The notes beneath the pieces are model-generated. The model was not told where the DNA came from, searched no databases, and saw only the letters and a program-made list of their open reading frames with translations. The translations under genes and the position numbers were made by a program. Shown piece after piece: positions 1 through 7,567 of a stretch of 64,000 nucleotides of DNA. Source of the stretch: Thermohalobaculum sp039815685 (lineage in GTDB: Bacteria; Pseudomonadota; Alphaproteobacteria; Rhodobacterales; Rhodobacteraceae). Where the stretch lies: positions 1-64,000 of the forward strand of contig JBCBYV010000012.1 in assembly GCA_039815685.1 (NCBI GenBank), in the 5' to 3' direction. Each line of letters opens with the position of its first letter. Position 1 is the stretch's first letter.

Positions 1-847
1 CCTGAAGCGCGACGGCGTCGCCGTGATCGGGCCCAACGATGGCGACATGGCCTGCGGCGAATACGGGCCCGGGCGGATGGCCGAGCCCGAGGAGATCCTG
101 GGCGCCATCCTGCGCGAGCTTCGCCCGCGCGGCCCGCTCACGGGACGGCGCATCATGGTCACGTCCGGGCCGACGCATGAACCCATCGACCCCGTGCGCT
201 ACATCGCCAACCGCTCCTCCGGCGCACAAGGCAGCGCCATCGCCGAGGCACTGAGCGTGCTGGGCGCGGATGTCGTCTTCATCACCGGCCCCGCGACCGC
301 GCCCGACCCCTGGGGGGTCGAGATCCACCGGGTCGAAAGCGCTCGGGAGATGCTCGCCGCCGTCGAGGCGTCCCTGCCCGCCGAAGCCGCGATTTGCGCT
401 GCGGCCGTGGCGGACTGGCGGGTCGAGCAGGCGAGCGGCTCGAAGATCAAGAAGGATCCGAAGCGCCCCGTCGCGACCCTGACGATGACCGAGAACCCGG
501 ATATCCTCGCCACGCTCTCGAAGCTGCCGAACGCTCAGCGCCCGAAGCTTGTCGTGGGCTTCGCGGCGGAGACGGATGACGTCGTCGAGAACGCGACGAC
601 CAAGCGCGCGCGCAAGGGCTGCGACTGGATCGTCGCCAATGATGTGAGCCCCGGCACCGGCATCATGGGCGGCACGGAGAACGCCGTGACGCTGGTCAGC
701 GCCGATGGCGCGGAGGCTTGGCCGAGGGCACCGAAGGCCGAAGTGGCGCGGCGCCTTGCAGCCCGCGTCGCGGAGGCACTGCTGGCGGCGCCCCCGGCTG
801 CAGCACCGCGGAGCGGAGGGGCACGCCGTGCCCGCAGCGCCTCATGA
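1..847 (+). CDS. coaBC: CoaBC C-terminal part (phosphopantothenoylcysteine synthase), 5' truncated
   Basis: The gene begins before the window; the frame is open from base 2. CoaBC makes 4'-phosphopantothenoylcysteine from phosphopantothenate and Cys (CoaB) and decarboxylates it (CoaC) in coenzyme A synthesis. The visible part starts with the end of the CoaC flavoprotein domain (GDMACGEYGPGRM), then a CoaB domain opening with RIMVTSGPTHEPID and the nucleotide-binding stretch RYIANRSSGAQG. Further CoaB hallmarks are AAVADWR, SKIKK and GFAAETDD. The last ~25 residues are an Ala/Arg-rich tail. The stop overlaps the dut start as ATGA, a common bacterial coaBC-dut arrangement, so the two are probably translationally coupled. 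Confidence 0.95.
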   Translation, partial: LKRDGVAVIGPNDGDMACGEYGPGRMAEPEEILGAILRELRPRGPLTGRRIMVTSGPTHEPIDPVRYIANRSSGAQGSAIAEALSVLGADVVFITGPATAPDPWGVEIHRVESAREMLAAVEASLPAEAAICAAAVADWRVEQASGSKIKKDPKRPVATLTMTENPDILATLSKLPNAQRPKLVVGFAAETDDVVENATTKRARKGCDWIVANDVSPGTGIMGGTENAVTLVSADGAEAWPRAPKAEVARRLAARVAEALLAAPPAAAPRSGGARRARSAS

Positions 848-1344
848 CCGCGCCGCTTCGCTTACCGATCCGGCGCCTTGCACACCACGACGCCGCATTG
901 CCGCTGCCGCAGCATGAGACGGCGGGGGCCGCCGGTATGGACCTGCGCGCCTCGCTGCACGAAGAGGATCGCGAAGCGGGCATCGTGCTGCCGCCCCTCG
1001 GCCGCGCCGTCATTCCCACGGGGCTCGCAATGGCGATCCCGCAGGGTTTCGAGGGACAGGTACGTCCACGCTCAGGGCTCGCAGCCCGCCACGGCATCAC
1101 CGTGCTGAATGCACCGGGGACGATCGACGCCGACTACCGCGGCGAGGTGCAGGTACCGCTGATCAATCTCGGCCATGAGAACTTCCGCGTCGAGCATGGT
1201 GCGCGCATCGCGCAACTCGTGATCGCGGCCTACGCGCCCGCCCTGCCCACGACGGTAGAGACGCTGGACGACACGGCACGCGGCGCGGGCGGCTTCGGCT
1301 CCACGGGCACCGGCGTTGCAGCGTCTAAGGGGCAGGCCGAATGA
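844..1344 (+). CDS. dut: dUTP diphosphatase (dUTPase)
   Basis: Hydrolyses dUTP to dUMP and PPi, keeping uracil out of DNA and supplying dTMP synthesis. The 166-residue product has the five trimeric-dUTPase motifs in order: AAGMDLRA, RPRSGLAARHG, GTIDADYRGEVQV, RIAQLVI and the C-terminal Gly-rich RGAGGFGSTG that closes over the active site. The reading frame is open further upstream, but the ATG at 844 overlaps the coaBC stop and gives the usual family length. The stop overlaps the next ATG (ATGA). Confidence 0.96.
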   Translation: MTAPLRLPIRRLAHHDAALPLPQHETAGAAGMDLRASLHEEDREAGIVLPPLGRAVIPTGLAMAIPQGFEGQVRPRSGLAARHGITVLNAPGTIDADYRGEVQVPLINLGHENFRVEHGARIAQLVIAAYAPALPTTVETLDDTARGAGGFGSTGTGVAASKGQAE

Positions 1345-1793
1345 TCCGCCTTTCCCGCAAGACCATGCTGGCCCTCGAAGCCGTGCTCGACGTCGCCTAC
1401 AACGCCCGCCCCGAGCCGGTGCAGTCAAAGGACATCACCAGCCGACAAGGCGTGCCGCAGCGCTATCTCGAGCATGTGATGCAGCAATTCGTTCATCATG
1501 GGATTCTCAAGGGCGTGCGCGGCCCGAAGGGCGGCTACACGCTGGCCCGTGAGCGGCGACGCATAACGGTCGGCGACGTCGTGCGCGTGGTCGATGCCAT
1601 GGACGAAGCCTCGGATGCGGAACCCCTGTCGGCCGCACCGCTCGGCGAGCAGATCATCCACCCGCTCTGGACCGAGACGCGGGACGCCATGCTGAAGCGG
1701 CTCGACGCCATCACCATGGAAGACCTCTGCCGAGACGCGCAGAAGCGCGGTATTCCTCACGGTAGCAAGCATGACCCAGACTTCAGCATCTGA
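1341..1793 (+). CDS. Rrf2-family transcriptional regulator, without iron-sulfur cysteines
   Basis: 150 residues with the Rrf2 winged-helix pattern: RLSRKTMLALEAVLDVA at the N-terminus, a recognition region VPQRYLEHVMQQF and the wing GPKGGYTLAR. The three clustered Cys that bind a cluster in IscR or NsrR are absent; the only Cys is at about residue 129 in EDLCRDA. It therefore resembles cluster-free members such as CymR, the cysteine-metabolism repressor of Firmicutes. It overlaps dut and lies in one run with cysK, so control of sulfur assimilation is a reasonable inference but not shown. Confidence 0.85.
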   Translation: MIRLSRKTMLALEAVLDVAYNARPEPVQSKDITSRQGVPQRYLEHVMQQFVHHGILKGVRGPKGGYTLARERRRITVGDVVRVVDAMDEASDAEPLSAAPLGEQIIHPLWTETRDAMLKRLDAITMEDLCRDAQKRGIPHGSKHDPDFSI

Positions 1794-2328
1794 GCCCCGC
1801 CAGACCGTGCCCAAGGCGCCGGTGGCGCAGCATGGCGGCGGCGAGCTGCGGCTCGAGGAGATCACGGCGGCCAACCTCGCTGCGACCCTGGCGCTGGACG
1901 TCTTCCCGGCACAGCGGGACTTCGTCGCGCCGACGGCGAAGTCCTTGGCCGAGTGCTACGTCTACCGGAGTGATATCCCGCGGCTGGCGATGCTGGACGA
2001 CCAACCGGTCGGCTTCGTGCTGGTGCATCGCGGTGAGGTCGAGGGCGAGGACGGAAGGCGCTTCCGGCTCGAAAGGCTGCTGATCGATGCGGCGCATCAG
2101 CGTCGGGGCATCGGGCGCGCACTGCTCTGTCTCGTGATCGACTGGGCGCGCCGCTTCTCGCCGGTGCCCGACAGCATCGCCCTCGGCGTCGTGCAGGAGA
2201 ACGCGGCTGCCATCGCGCTCTACGAGAGCACCGGCTTCCAGGCCACGGGCGAGGTTCGCTATGGCGAGGCGGTGATGGAACGACCGCTGAACGGCGCGAT
2301 ACCGGCAGATCGTGCGGGTACGGCATGA
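1771..2328 (+). CDS. GNAT-family N-acetyltransferase
   Basis: 185 residues. The acetyl-CoA-binding motif A is clear (LERLLIDAAHQRRGIGRALL), followed by the motif-B pattern NAAAIALYESTGF. This resembles the spermidine/diamine and RimI-like acetyltransferases, but the substrate cannot be read from sequence. The ATG at 1771 overlaps the Rrf2 gene by 23 bases; a GTG at 1807 would remove the overlap and the unconserved first 12 residues. The stop overlaps the cysK ATG. Sitting between a regulator and cysK suggests serine- or polyamine-related acetylation (inference). Confidence 0.8.
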   Translation: MTQTSASEPRQTVPKAPVAQHGGGELRLEEITAANLAATLALDVFPAQRDFVAPTAKSLAECYVYRSDIPRLAMLDDQPVGFVLVHRGEVEGEDGRRFRLERLLIDAAHQRRGIGRALLCLVIDWARRFSPVPDSIALGVVQENAAAIALYESTGFQATGEVRYGEAVMERPLNGAIPADRAGTA

Positions 2329-3350
2329 GCGCGCGGCGCGATGCAGCGCGCGGCGATGGCGAGCCGACTGAGGGCGCGCTTGTCGGTAGCGGTGAAGGTC
2401 CGCGCACGCGTACCCATGGCCGGATCTATGAGAGCATCACGGAGACCATCGGCGGCACGCCGATCCTGCGTATGGGACGCATGGCCGAAGCGTACGGCGT
2501 GCAGGCGGAGATCCTCCTGAAGCTCGAATTCTTCAACCCGCTCGGCAGCGTGAAGGATCGCATCGGCGTTGCGATGATCGAGGCGATGGAGGCGGCGGGG
2601 ATCCTGCGCGAGGGCTCGGTGATCATCGAGCCGACCTCCGGCAACACCGGCATCGGCCTCGCCTTCGCGGCGGCGGCCAAGGGCTATCGTCTGATCCTGT
2701 GCATGCCCGAGACGATGTCGATCGAGCGGCGGAAGATGCTAGCCCTCCTCGGCGCGGAGCTCGATCTCCTGCCCGCGAGCGGGGGCATGGGCGCCGCCAT
2801 CGAGCGGGCGGAGCAACTGGCGGCAGAGATCCCCGGCGCCGTCATTCCACAGCAGTTCGAGAACCCGGCCAATCCTGCGATCCACGCCGAGACGACGGCC
2901 GAGGAGATCTGGGCGGACTGCGACGGCAGGCTCGATGTGCTGGTGATGGGCGTGGGCACCGGTGGCACACTTACCGGCGTCGGTCGCGTCCTGAAGCCAC
3001 GCCTGCCAAACCTCCGCATCGTCGCCGTCGAGCCTGAGGACAGCGCGGTGCTGTCGGGCCTGCCGCCGGGAAGCCACAAGATCCAGGGCATCGGTGCGGG
3101 TTTCGTGCCCCGCAACCTCGACGTCTCGCTGATCGACGAGGTGCTGACCGTGGCGAATGCGACGGCCTTCGACACGGCGCGGACGCTGGCGCGGATGGAG
3201 GGGATCGCGGGCGGCATCAGCTCGGGCGCTGCCGTGGCGGCGGCGCTCGAAGTGGCGGAGCGGCCGGAGATGGCGGGCAAGCGCCTGCTCGCCGTTCTGC
3301 CAAGCTTCGCAGAACGCTACCTTTCGACGCCGCTCTTCGAGGGTCTCTGA
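2325..3350 (+). CDS. cysK: Cysteine synthase A (O-acetylserine sulfhydrylase)
   Basis: PLP enzyme that makes L-cysteine from O-acetylserine and sulfide. Hallmarks: NPLGSVKDRIG with the Schiff-base Lys, the substrate loop EPTSGNTGIG, the phosphate-cup GTGGTLTG, GIGAGFVP, and GGISSGAA with the PLP-ring Ser. The 341-residue product carries about 32 extra N-terminal residues, Arg/Gly-rich, before the usual RIYESITETIGGTP opening. No in-frame ATG exists between 2325 and that opening, so the extension seems real unless an alternative codon is used. Its ATG overlaps the GNAT stop. Confidence 0.95.
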   Translation: MSARRDAARGDGEPTEGALVGSGEGPRTRTHGRIYESITETIGGTPILRMGRMAEAYGVQAEILLKLEFFNPLGSVKDRIGVAMIEAMEAAGILREGSVIIEPTSGNTGIGLAFAAAAKGYRLILCMPETMSIERRKMLALLGAELDLLPASGGMGAAIERAEQLAAEIPGAVIPQQFENPANPAIHAETTAEEIWADCDGRLDVLVMGVGTGGTLTGVGRVLKPRLPNLRIVAVEPEDSAVLSGLPPGSHKIQGIGAGFVPRNLDVSLIDEVLTVANATAFDTARTLARMEGIAGGISSGAAVAAALEVAERPEMAGKRLLAVLPSFAERYLSTPLFEGL

Positions 3351-3536
3351 AGGGCTGCAGGGGCTTCAAAGCCGCCGCGACAACGTCTGCACCCGTGGCA
3401 GGATCGAGCCCGCGGCGGCGTGCGGGGGCCCGCGCATGGGGCGCGTCCGGCGACCGCGATGTGGCTGGGACAGCGCCTACCCTTGCCGTTGCCCCCAGGC
3501 AGACGCAGGTATGGACGGTGGACACGGAGGGACGAC

Positions 3537-3845
3537 ATGCTGCTGATCGAAATCCTCGCGGCTCTGGGCCTTGTCGCCTGCCTCGCGCGCGTGGTGCAGT
3601 ATGCGTGGCGCTGGGAGCGGCAGCTGATCCTGCCGATCGGAATCTATCTGACCGTCGCCACGATGCTCGGCTTTGCAGCCTTTGGGGGCGAGAGCGGGCT
3701 CATCACCGACTGGGAGACCATGCTGATGCGCGCACTTGGCGCCGGCGCGCTCGGGGCGATCGGCTTCGGCTACTGGCGGCTGGTCGCGAAGGCCCGCGCC
3801 CGCGCCGCGGAGAAGGAGACACCGAGCGATGGTGGGCCGGCATGA
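3537..3845 (+). CDS. Small membrane protein of unknown function
   Basis: 102 residues with three predicted membrane segments (about residues 2-20, 30-50 and 66-84) and a basic, soluble C-terminal tail. No family recognised. The ATG at 3537 follows a good ribosome site (GGAGGG, about 7 bases upstream) and gives an immediate hydrophobic start; the longer upstream frame is Arg/Pro-rich and unlike coding sequence. Its stop overlaps the moeB start (ATGA), so it is co-translated with moeB. Confidence 0.7.
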   Translation: MLLIEILAALGLVACLARVVQYAWRWERQLILPIGIYLTVATMLGFAAFGGESGLITDWETMLMRALGAGALGAIGFGYWRLVAKARARAAEKETPSDGGPA

Positions 3846-4624
3846 GCTTCTCGCCCGAGGAGGTCGAGCGCTACGCCCGGCATCTGGTCCTGCATGAGAT
3901 AGGCGGGCCGGGGCAGCAGCGGCTCAAGGCCTCCTCCGTGACGGTTGTGGGTGCGGGTGGGCTTGGCTGCCCGGCGCTTCTCTACCTGGCGGCCGCCGGG
4001 GTAGGACAGATCACGGTGATCGACGACGACGTGGTAAGCCGCTCCAACCTCCAGCGTCAGATCCTCTATGCCGAGGCCGAGATCGAAGAGCCCAAGGCGA
4101 TGGCGGCCGTCGCGGCCCTCCGCCGGCTGAACGCCCATGTCGAGGTGACGCCGGTCATTGCGCGGCTCGACGCGGAGAACGCGGCGGCGCTCCTTTTGGA
4201 GGCCGATCTTGTACTCGATGGATCGGACAATGCGAGCACGCGCTACGCCGTAAACGAAGCGGCGGTGGCGGCAGGGCTGCCGCTCATCTCCGGTGCCGTC
4301 GGACGATGGGAGGGGCAGGTCGGGGTGTTCGACACAGCGAACGGCGGTCCCTGCTATGCCTGCGCCTTTCCCGAGGCGCCCGATCCGGCGCTCGTTCCCG
4401 CTTGCGCGGAGGCCGGGGTCATCGGTGCCCTGACCGGTGTCATCGGGGCGATGCAGGCGGTCGAGGCCATCAAGCTGATCACGGGCGCCGGCGAGGCGCT
4501 GACCGGACGGCTCCTGCTCTACGACGCATTGCGGGCGACAACGCAGGTCCTCCGCGTCTCGCGACGCGAGGGTTGCGCCGTTTGCGGCAACGCTCGCTCG
4601 AAGAACCTCGCTGCTGCCAGTTGA
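3842..4624 (+). CDS. moeB: MoeB/HesA/ThiF-family adenylyltransferase
   Basis: E1-like enzyme that adenylates the C-terminal Gly-Gly of a small sulfur carrier (MoaD or ThiS) for molybdopterin or thiamine synthesis. 260 residues: Rossmann nucleotide motif GAGGLGCPALLYLAAAGVG, the DDDVVSRSNLQRQ segment with the Arg finger, the Asp of DGSDNASTRYAVN, and zinc ligands as CYAC and CAVCG. There is no rhodanese extension. MoaD/MoaE or ThiS genes are not nearby, so the partner is not decided. Its end lies 17 bases from the convergent gene's end. Confidence 0.88.
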   Translation: MSFSPEEVERYARHLVLHEIGGPGQQRLKASSVTVVGAGGLGCPALLYLAAAGVGQITVIDDDVVSRSNLQRQILYAEAEIEEPKAMAAVAALRRLNAHVEVTPVIARLDAENAAALLLEADLVLDGSDNASTRYAVNEAAVAAGLPLISGAVGRWEGQVGVFDTANGGPCYACAFPEAPDPALVPACAEAGVIGALTGVIGAMQAVEAIKLITGAGEALTGRLLLYDALRATTQVLRVSRREGCAVCGNARSKNLAAAS

Positions 4625-4641
4625 GCGCGACGGTCACACGC

Positions 4642-5877
4642 TCACGGCAACCGGATATCGACCCAGACGAGACGATGGTCGGAGCTTACAGCGCGCTTGC
4701 CCGACGCCATGAGGTCGGCGCCCGGCGTGCCCGGTTCCGGCCAGAAGACGCCGCTGCCGGTAACCTCCAGCCCGATCGAGGGCAGCACGTAGTCCACGCG
4801 TAGGTTGCCCGGGCCCGGCGTGTCGCGCCAATCGGCCGTATCATGCGCCGCGTTGCCCTTCTGCCGCTGATTGCCCGCACCCTGGGTCTTCGCGGCGGAG
4901 ACTGCACCATCGCTGCGCGGCCGCGGATCCTGAACGCGTTCGTCGGCGAGTAAGGCAAGGAGCGCCTCCCGCCGGGCGGCACCGTCTGCCGGGTCCGCGT
5001 TGAGGTCACCCACGATGACGAAGGGCGTCCCCGCAGATACCCCGCCTGCGCGGCCTGCGTCGTCGATGAGCCATTCGGCCGAGGGCTCCGTCGCAATGGC
5101 GTGCAAGAGGCGGATTTCGTCATGGTTCCGCCGGCCGTTCCGGTCCTCCGGCCCGTCGAAGACCGGCGGTCTGGGATGGGCCGCGATCAGGGCGAGCGCG
5201 CCGTCTGGCGTGTCGATGGGGACGGCCCAGTGCGACTTCGAGCTCAACCGCAAGAGCCCCCAGGTCTCGTCGTCATGGAACAGCGCCCCGTCGGGCAAGC
5301 TGGGGCGGAGGGCGCCCGGCAGGGATGACCAGCGGAAGAGCTGCCACGTCCGTGCCTCCTCGGCCCGGATCGGATAGCGGCTGAGGATGGCCATGCCGTA
5401 TTGACCTGGGAAGGCACCCCAGCCCCAGGCATCTCCCGGCCCCGTCGTCCGTCCGTCGCCATCGAGATCGCGGTGGGAGGGCACGCCCGTGTTCACCGGC
5501 GCATGAAAGCGGTGGGGATAGTCGACCGGCCCGCCTGTGACCCCGCGGCCGACGTCGTCTCCGCTTCGGGAAAGGAGGGCGGCGAAGGCATCGAGGGCGC
5601 GCCCCTCGGCGTCCCGGTCAAACTCGTTCAGGAGGAGGATGTCAGGCCGGACGGCGCGGATGATCGTGGCTATCGCGCCAACCTGTGCATCGCCGTCGCG
5701 GATGTCCGAGAGGAGGACCCCGGCGCCGGGCCGATTGAGGGCTGCGTTGAACTGCGCGACGCGGATGGTGCCCTTCGCAGGCGGTGGCAGGGGCGGAATG
5801 CTCACCCTGTCCTCCGCACCGGCACCCGCGAGAAAAACGGCGACTGCCAGAGTTGCGCCGAGGAACGGGCGCCGCAT
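4642..5877 (-). CDS. Secreted endonuclease/exonuclease/phosphatase-family protein
   Basis: The product (411 residues) starts with a signal peptide (RRPFLGATLAVAVFLAGAGA) and carries the metal-dependent EEP phosphohydrolase fold: AQFNAAL, LLLNEFD (catalytic Glu), MAILSRYPI, VIVGDLNADP (Asp/Asn pair) and the terminal SDHRLVWVD. It should cleave a phosphodiester or phosphate outside the cytoplasm; the substrate is unknown. The ATG at 5877 puts the signal peptide at the N-terminus and lies 16 bases after the leuD stop, so it probably shares the leuD transcript. Confidence 0.85.
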   Translation of the reverse strand: MRRPFLGATLAVAVFLAGAGAEDRVSIPPLPPPAKGTIRVAQFNAALNRPGAGVLLSDIRDGDAQVGAIATIIRAVRPDILLLNEFDRDAEGRALDAFAALLSRSGDDVGRGVTGGPVDYPHRFHAPVNTGVPSHRDLDGDGRTTGPGDAWGWGAFPGQYGMAILSRYPIRAEEARTWQLFRWSSLPGALRPSLPDGALFHDDETWGLLRLSSKSHWAVPIDTPDGALALIAAHPRPPVFDGPEDRNGRRNHDEIRLLHAIATEPSAEWLIDDAGRAGGVSAGTPFVIVGDLNADPADGAARREALLALLADERVQDPRPRSDGAVSAAKTQGAGNQRQKGNAAHDTADWRDTPGPGNLRVDYVLPSIGLEVTGSGVFWPEPGTPGADLMASGKRAVSSDHRLVWVDIRLP

Positions 5878-5893
5878 GCCGCCCAGGCCGCGA

Positions 5894-6514
5894 TCAGCCG
5901 GACGCGGTGTCGAGCCAGGGCGTCGCCTGCCGCCGCTTCGCCTCAAACGCGGAGATCGCATCCTCACGCTCCATCGTAAGGCCGATATCGTCGAGCCCGT
6001 TGAGGAGGCAGTGCTTGCGGAAGGGGTCTATATCGAACGCGATGGTCCCGCCATCGGGCCGCTCGATGGTCTGCGCCTCGAGGTCGATCGTGAGCGTGGC
6101 ATTGGCCCCGCGCTCCGCATCGCCCATCAGCTTGTCGACCTCATCCTGCGGCAACGCGATCGGAAGGATGCCGTTCTTGAAGCAGTTGTTGAAGAAGATG
6201 TCCGCGAAGCTTGGGGCGATCACGCAGCGGATGCCGAAGTCCTTGATGGCCCACGGCGCATGCTCCCGGCTCGAGCCGCAGCCGAAATTATCGCCCGCGA
6301 CCAGGATCTCTGCCCCGCGATAGGCGGGTCGGTTCAGGACGAAATCCGCAATCTCGTTGCCGTCAGCATCGTAGCGCATCTCGCTGAAGAGGTTGACGCC
6401 GAGACCTGTCCGCTTAATCGTCTTCAGGAACTGCTTCGGGATGATCATGTCGGTGTCGATGTTGATCAATGGCAGCGGGGCGGCCACCCCGGTCAGCTTT
6501 CCGAACGGTTCCAT
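5894..6514 (-). CDS. leuD: 3-isopropylmalate dehydratase small subunit
   Basis: With LeuC isomerises 2- to 3-isopropylmalate in leucine synthesis. 206 residues, normal length. LeuD signatures: NIDTDMIIPKQFLKTI near the N-terminus, the substrate-gating loop NFGCGSSREHAPWAI, and FADIFFNNCFKNGILPI. The ATG at 6514 is preceded by a strong AGGAGGAGG ribosome site. It is separated from leuC by about 3 kb holding two small secreted proteins, an MFS permease and a VPLPA-CTERM protein, an uncommon split of the pair. Confidence 0.97.
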   Translation of the reverse strand: MEPFGKLTGVAAPLPLINIDTDMIIPKQFLKTIKRTGLGVNLFSEMRYDADGNEIADFVLNRPAYRGAEILVAGDNFGCGSSREHAPWAIKDFGIRCVIAPSFADIFFNNCFKNGILPIALPQDEVDKLMGDAERGANATLTIDLEAQTIERPDGGTIAFDIDPFRKHCLLNGLDDIGLTMEREDAISAFEAKRRQATPWLDTASG

Positions 6515-6679
6515 CTCGATCCTCCTCCTAGACCCGCGTGGTCCTCGCACGACGCGGGGTCGCGCCGCAAGGTTGACGTTAGCGTGAGCCATCGTGCGTT
6601 GCGGTGCTGCGAGGGCTCCCCACCTGAACTCCAACGCCGGCAAACGGACAGTCCGGCAGGTCAGCGACGGAGAGATCCC

Positions 6680-7060
6680 ATGACGCAGACGACAGTCAAA
6701 GCAGTTCGCACCGGGGCCGTGGCCCTTCTGGCAGCGCTGGTGCTCGCAGGCGGCTCGGCGGCTGCAGCACCGGCAGCGCAGCCCGCGGTGCTCACGATCA
6801 CCGAGGCTGCAGGCGGGATCGAGAGTGCAGGCGCCGTTGCGGTGGTCGAGCAGGCACGCTTCCGCGGTCGCGGCGGGTTCCGGGGTCGCGGGTTCCGGGG
6901 TCGCGGTTTCGGCAGGGGCTTCAGAGGCGGGTTCCGCGGCGGCTTCGTCAAGAAGGGCTTCAGAGGTCGCGGCTTCCGCAAAGGCTTCTTCTTCGGCAAG
7001 CGCGGCGGGTTTGTGAAGAAGGGCGTCGGTTTCGGCGGCCGCTTCGGGCGCAACCGCTAA
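6680..7060 (+). CDS. Secreted Arg/Gly/Phe-rich low-complexity protein
   Basis: 126 residues. A signal peptide (TVKAVRTGAVALLAALVLAGGSAAAA) is followed by a short Ala/Val spacer, then about 65 residues made of RG, RGG and F-x-x-G units (for example FRGRGFRGRGFGRGF) with two GGFVKKG blocks. The mature protein is strongly basic with no acidic residues in its second half. A ribosome site GGAGAG lies 8 bases before the ATG. No enzyme fold is visible; envelope, nucleic-acid or polyanion binding is conceivable. The next gene is a diverged relative. Confidence 0.7.
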   Translation: MTQTTVKAVRTGAVALLAALVLAGGSAAAAPAAQPAVLTITEAAGGIESAGAVAVVEQARFRGRGGFRGRGFRGRGFGRGFRGGFRGGFVKKGFRGRGFRKGFFFGKRGGFVKKGVGFGGRFGRNR

Positions 7061-7130
7061 TTCGGGTCCAACCGCGACGGAAGCGGAGGGCGACGGCGTA
7101 TCGTCGGTGTTGCAACCGAGGAGAACCGCC

Positions 7131-7505
7131 ATGCCGACCCTCCGCCCTCTCGCCGCCCGCCTAGCGATCGCGGCAGCACTCACAGCCGGTGCAGCGGCGC
7201 TTCCAGGCACTGCATCCGCCATGACCGGGTCGCCGGCACCATCGGCGGCAGCGGCCACAGCCGAGATCACCGCACCCGTCGTCGAGGCGGGCCATCGCGG
7301 CTTCCGGCGCGGCTTCGGGCCTCGCCGCCGCGCCTTCCGCGCCGGTCGACGGCACGGCTTCCGCCATGGCTATCGCAAGGGGTTCCGCCACGGCCATCGG
7401 CGCGGCTTCCGGCATGGCGGCTACTACCGGGGCGGGCCCGACGTGTTCATCCGGGGCAACCTGTTCTTCCCACCCGTCTTCGGTGGGACCATCGTGATCC
7501 GCTGA
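7131..7505 (+). CDS. Secreted Arg/His/Gly-rich low-complexity protein
   Basis: 124 residues. A signal peptide (PTLRPLAARLAIAAALTAGA) precedes an Ala-rich spacer and about 50 residues of repeated RRGF/RHGF units such as FRHGYRKGFRHGHRRGF, ending in a hydrophobic NLFFPPVFGGTIVIR tail. The ATG at 7131 follows GAGGAGAA. Same architecture as the gene at 6680 but with His in the repeats, so the two look like duplicated and diverged small basic proteins. The His content could bind metal (inference); no known family was recognised. Confidence 0.7.
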   Translation: MPTLRPLAARLAIAAALTAGAAALPGTASAMTGSPAPSAAAATAEITAPVVEAGHRGFRRGFGPRRRAFRAGRRHGFRHGYRKGFRHGHRRGFRHGGYYRGGPDVFIRGNLFFPPVFGGTIVIR

Positions 7506-7567
7506 TCGCCAAGCCCCCGTTCTCGCCCCCGCTTTCGCCGGAGGGCGGGTGACGCTACAGGGATGGC

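Noticed and set aside
6515..7270. Upstream continuation of the leuD frame over the two Arg-rich genes (minus strand)
   Set aside because: It is Ala/Pro-rich, has no ribosome site or LeuD-like content, and leuD has a strong start at 6514. The open frame follows from the repeat composition on the other strand.
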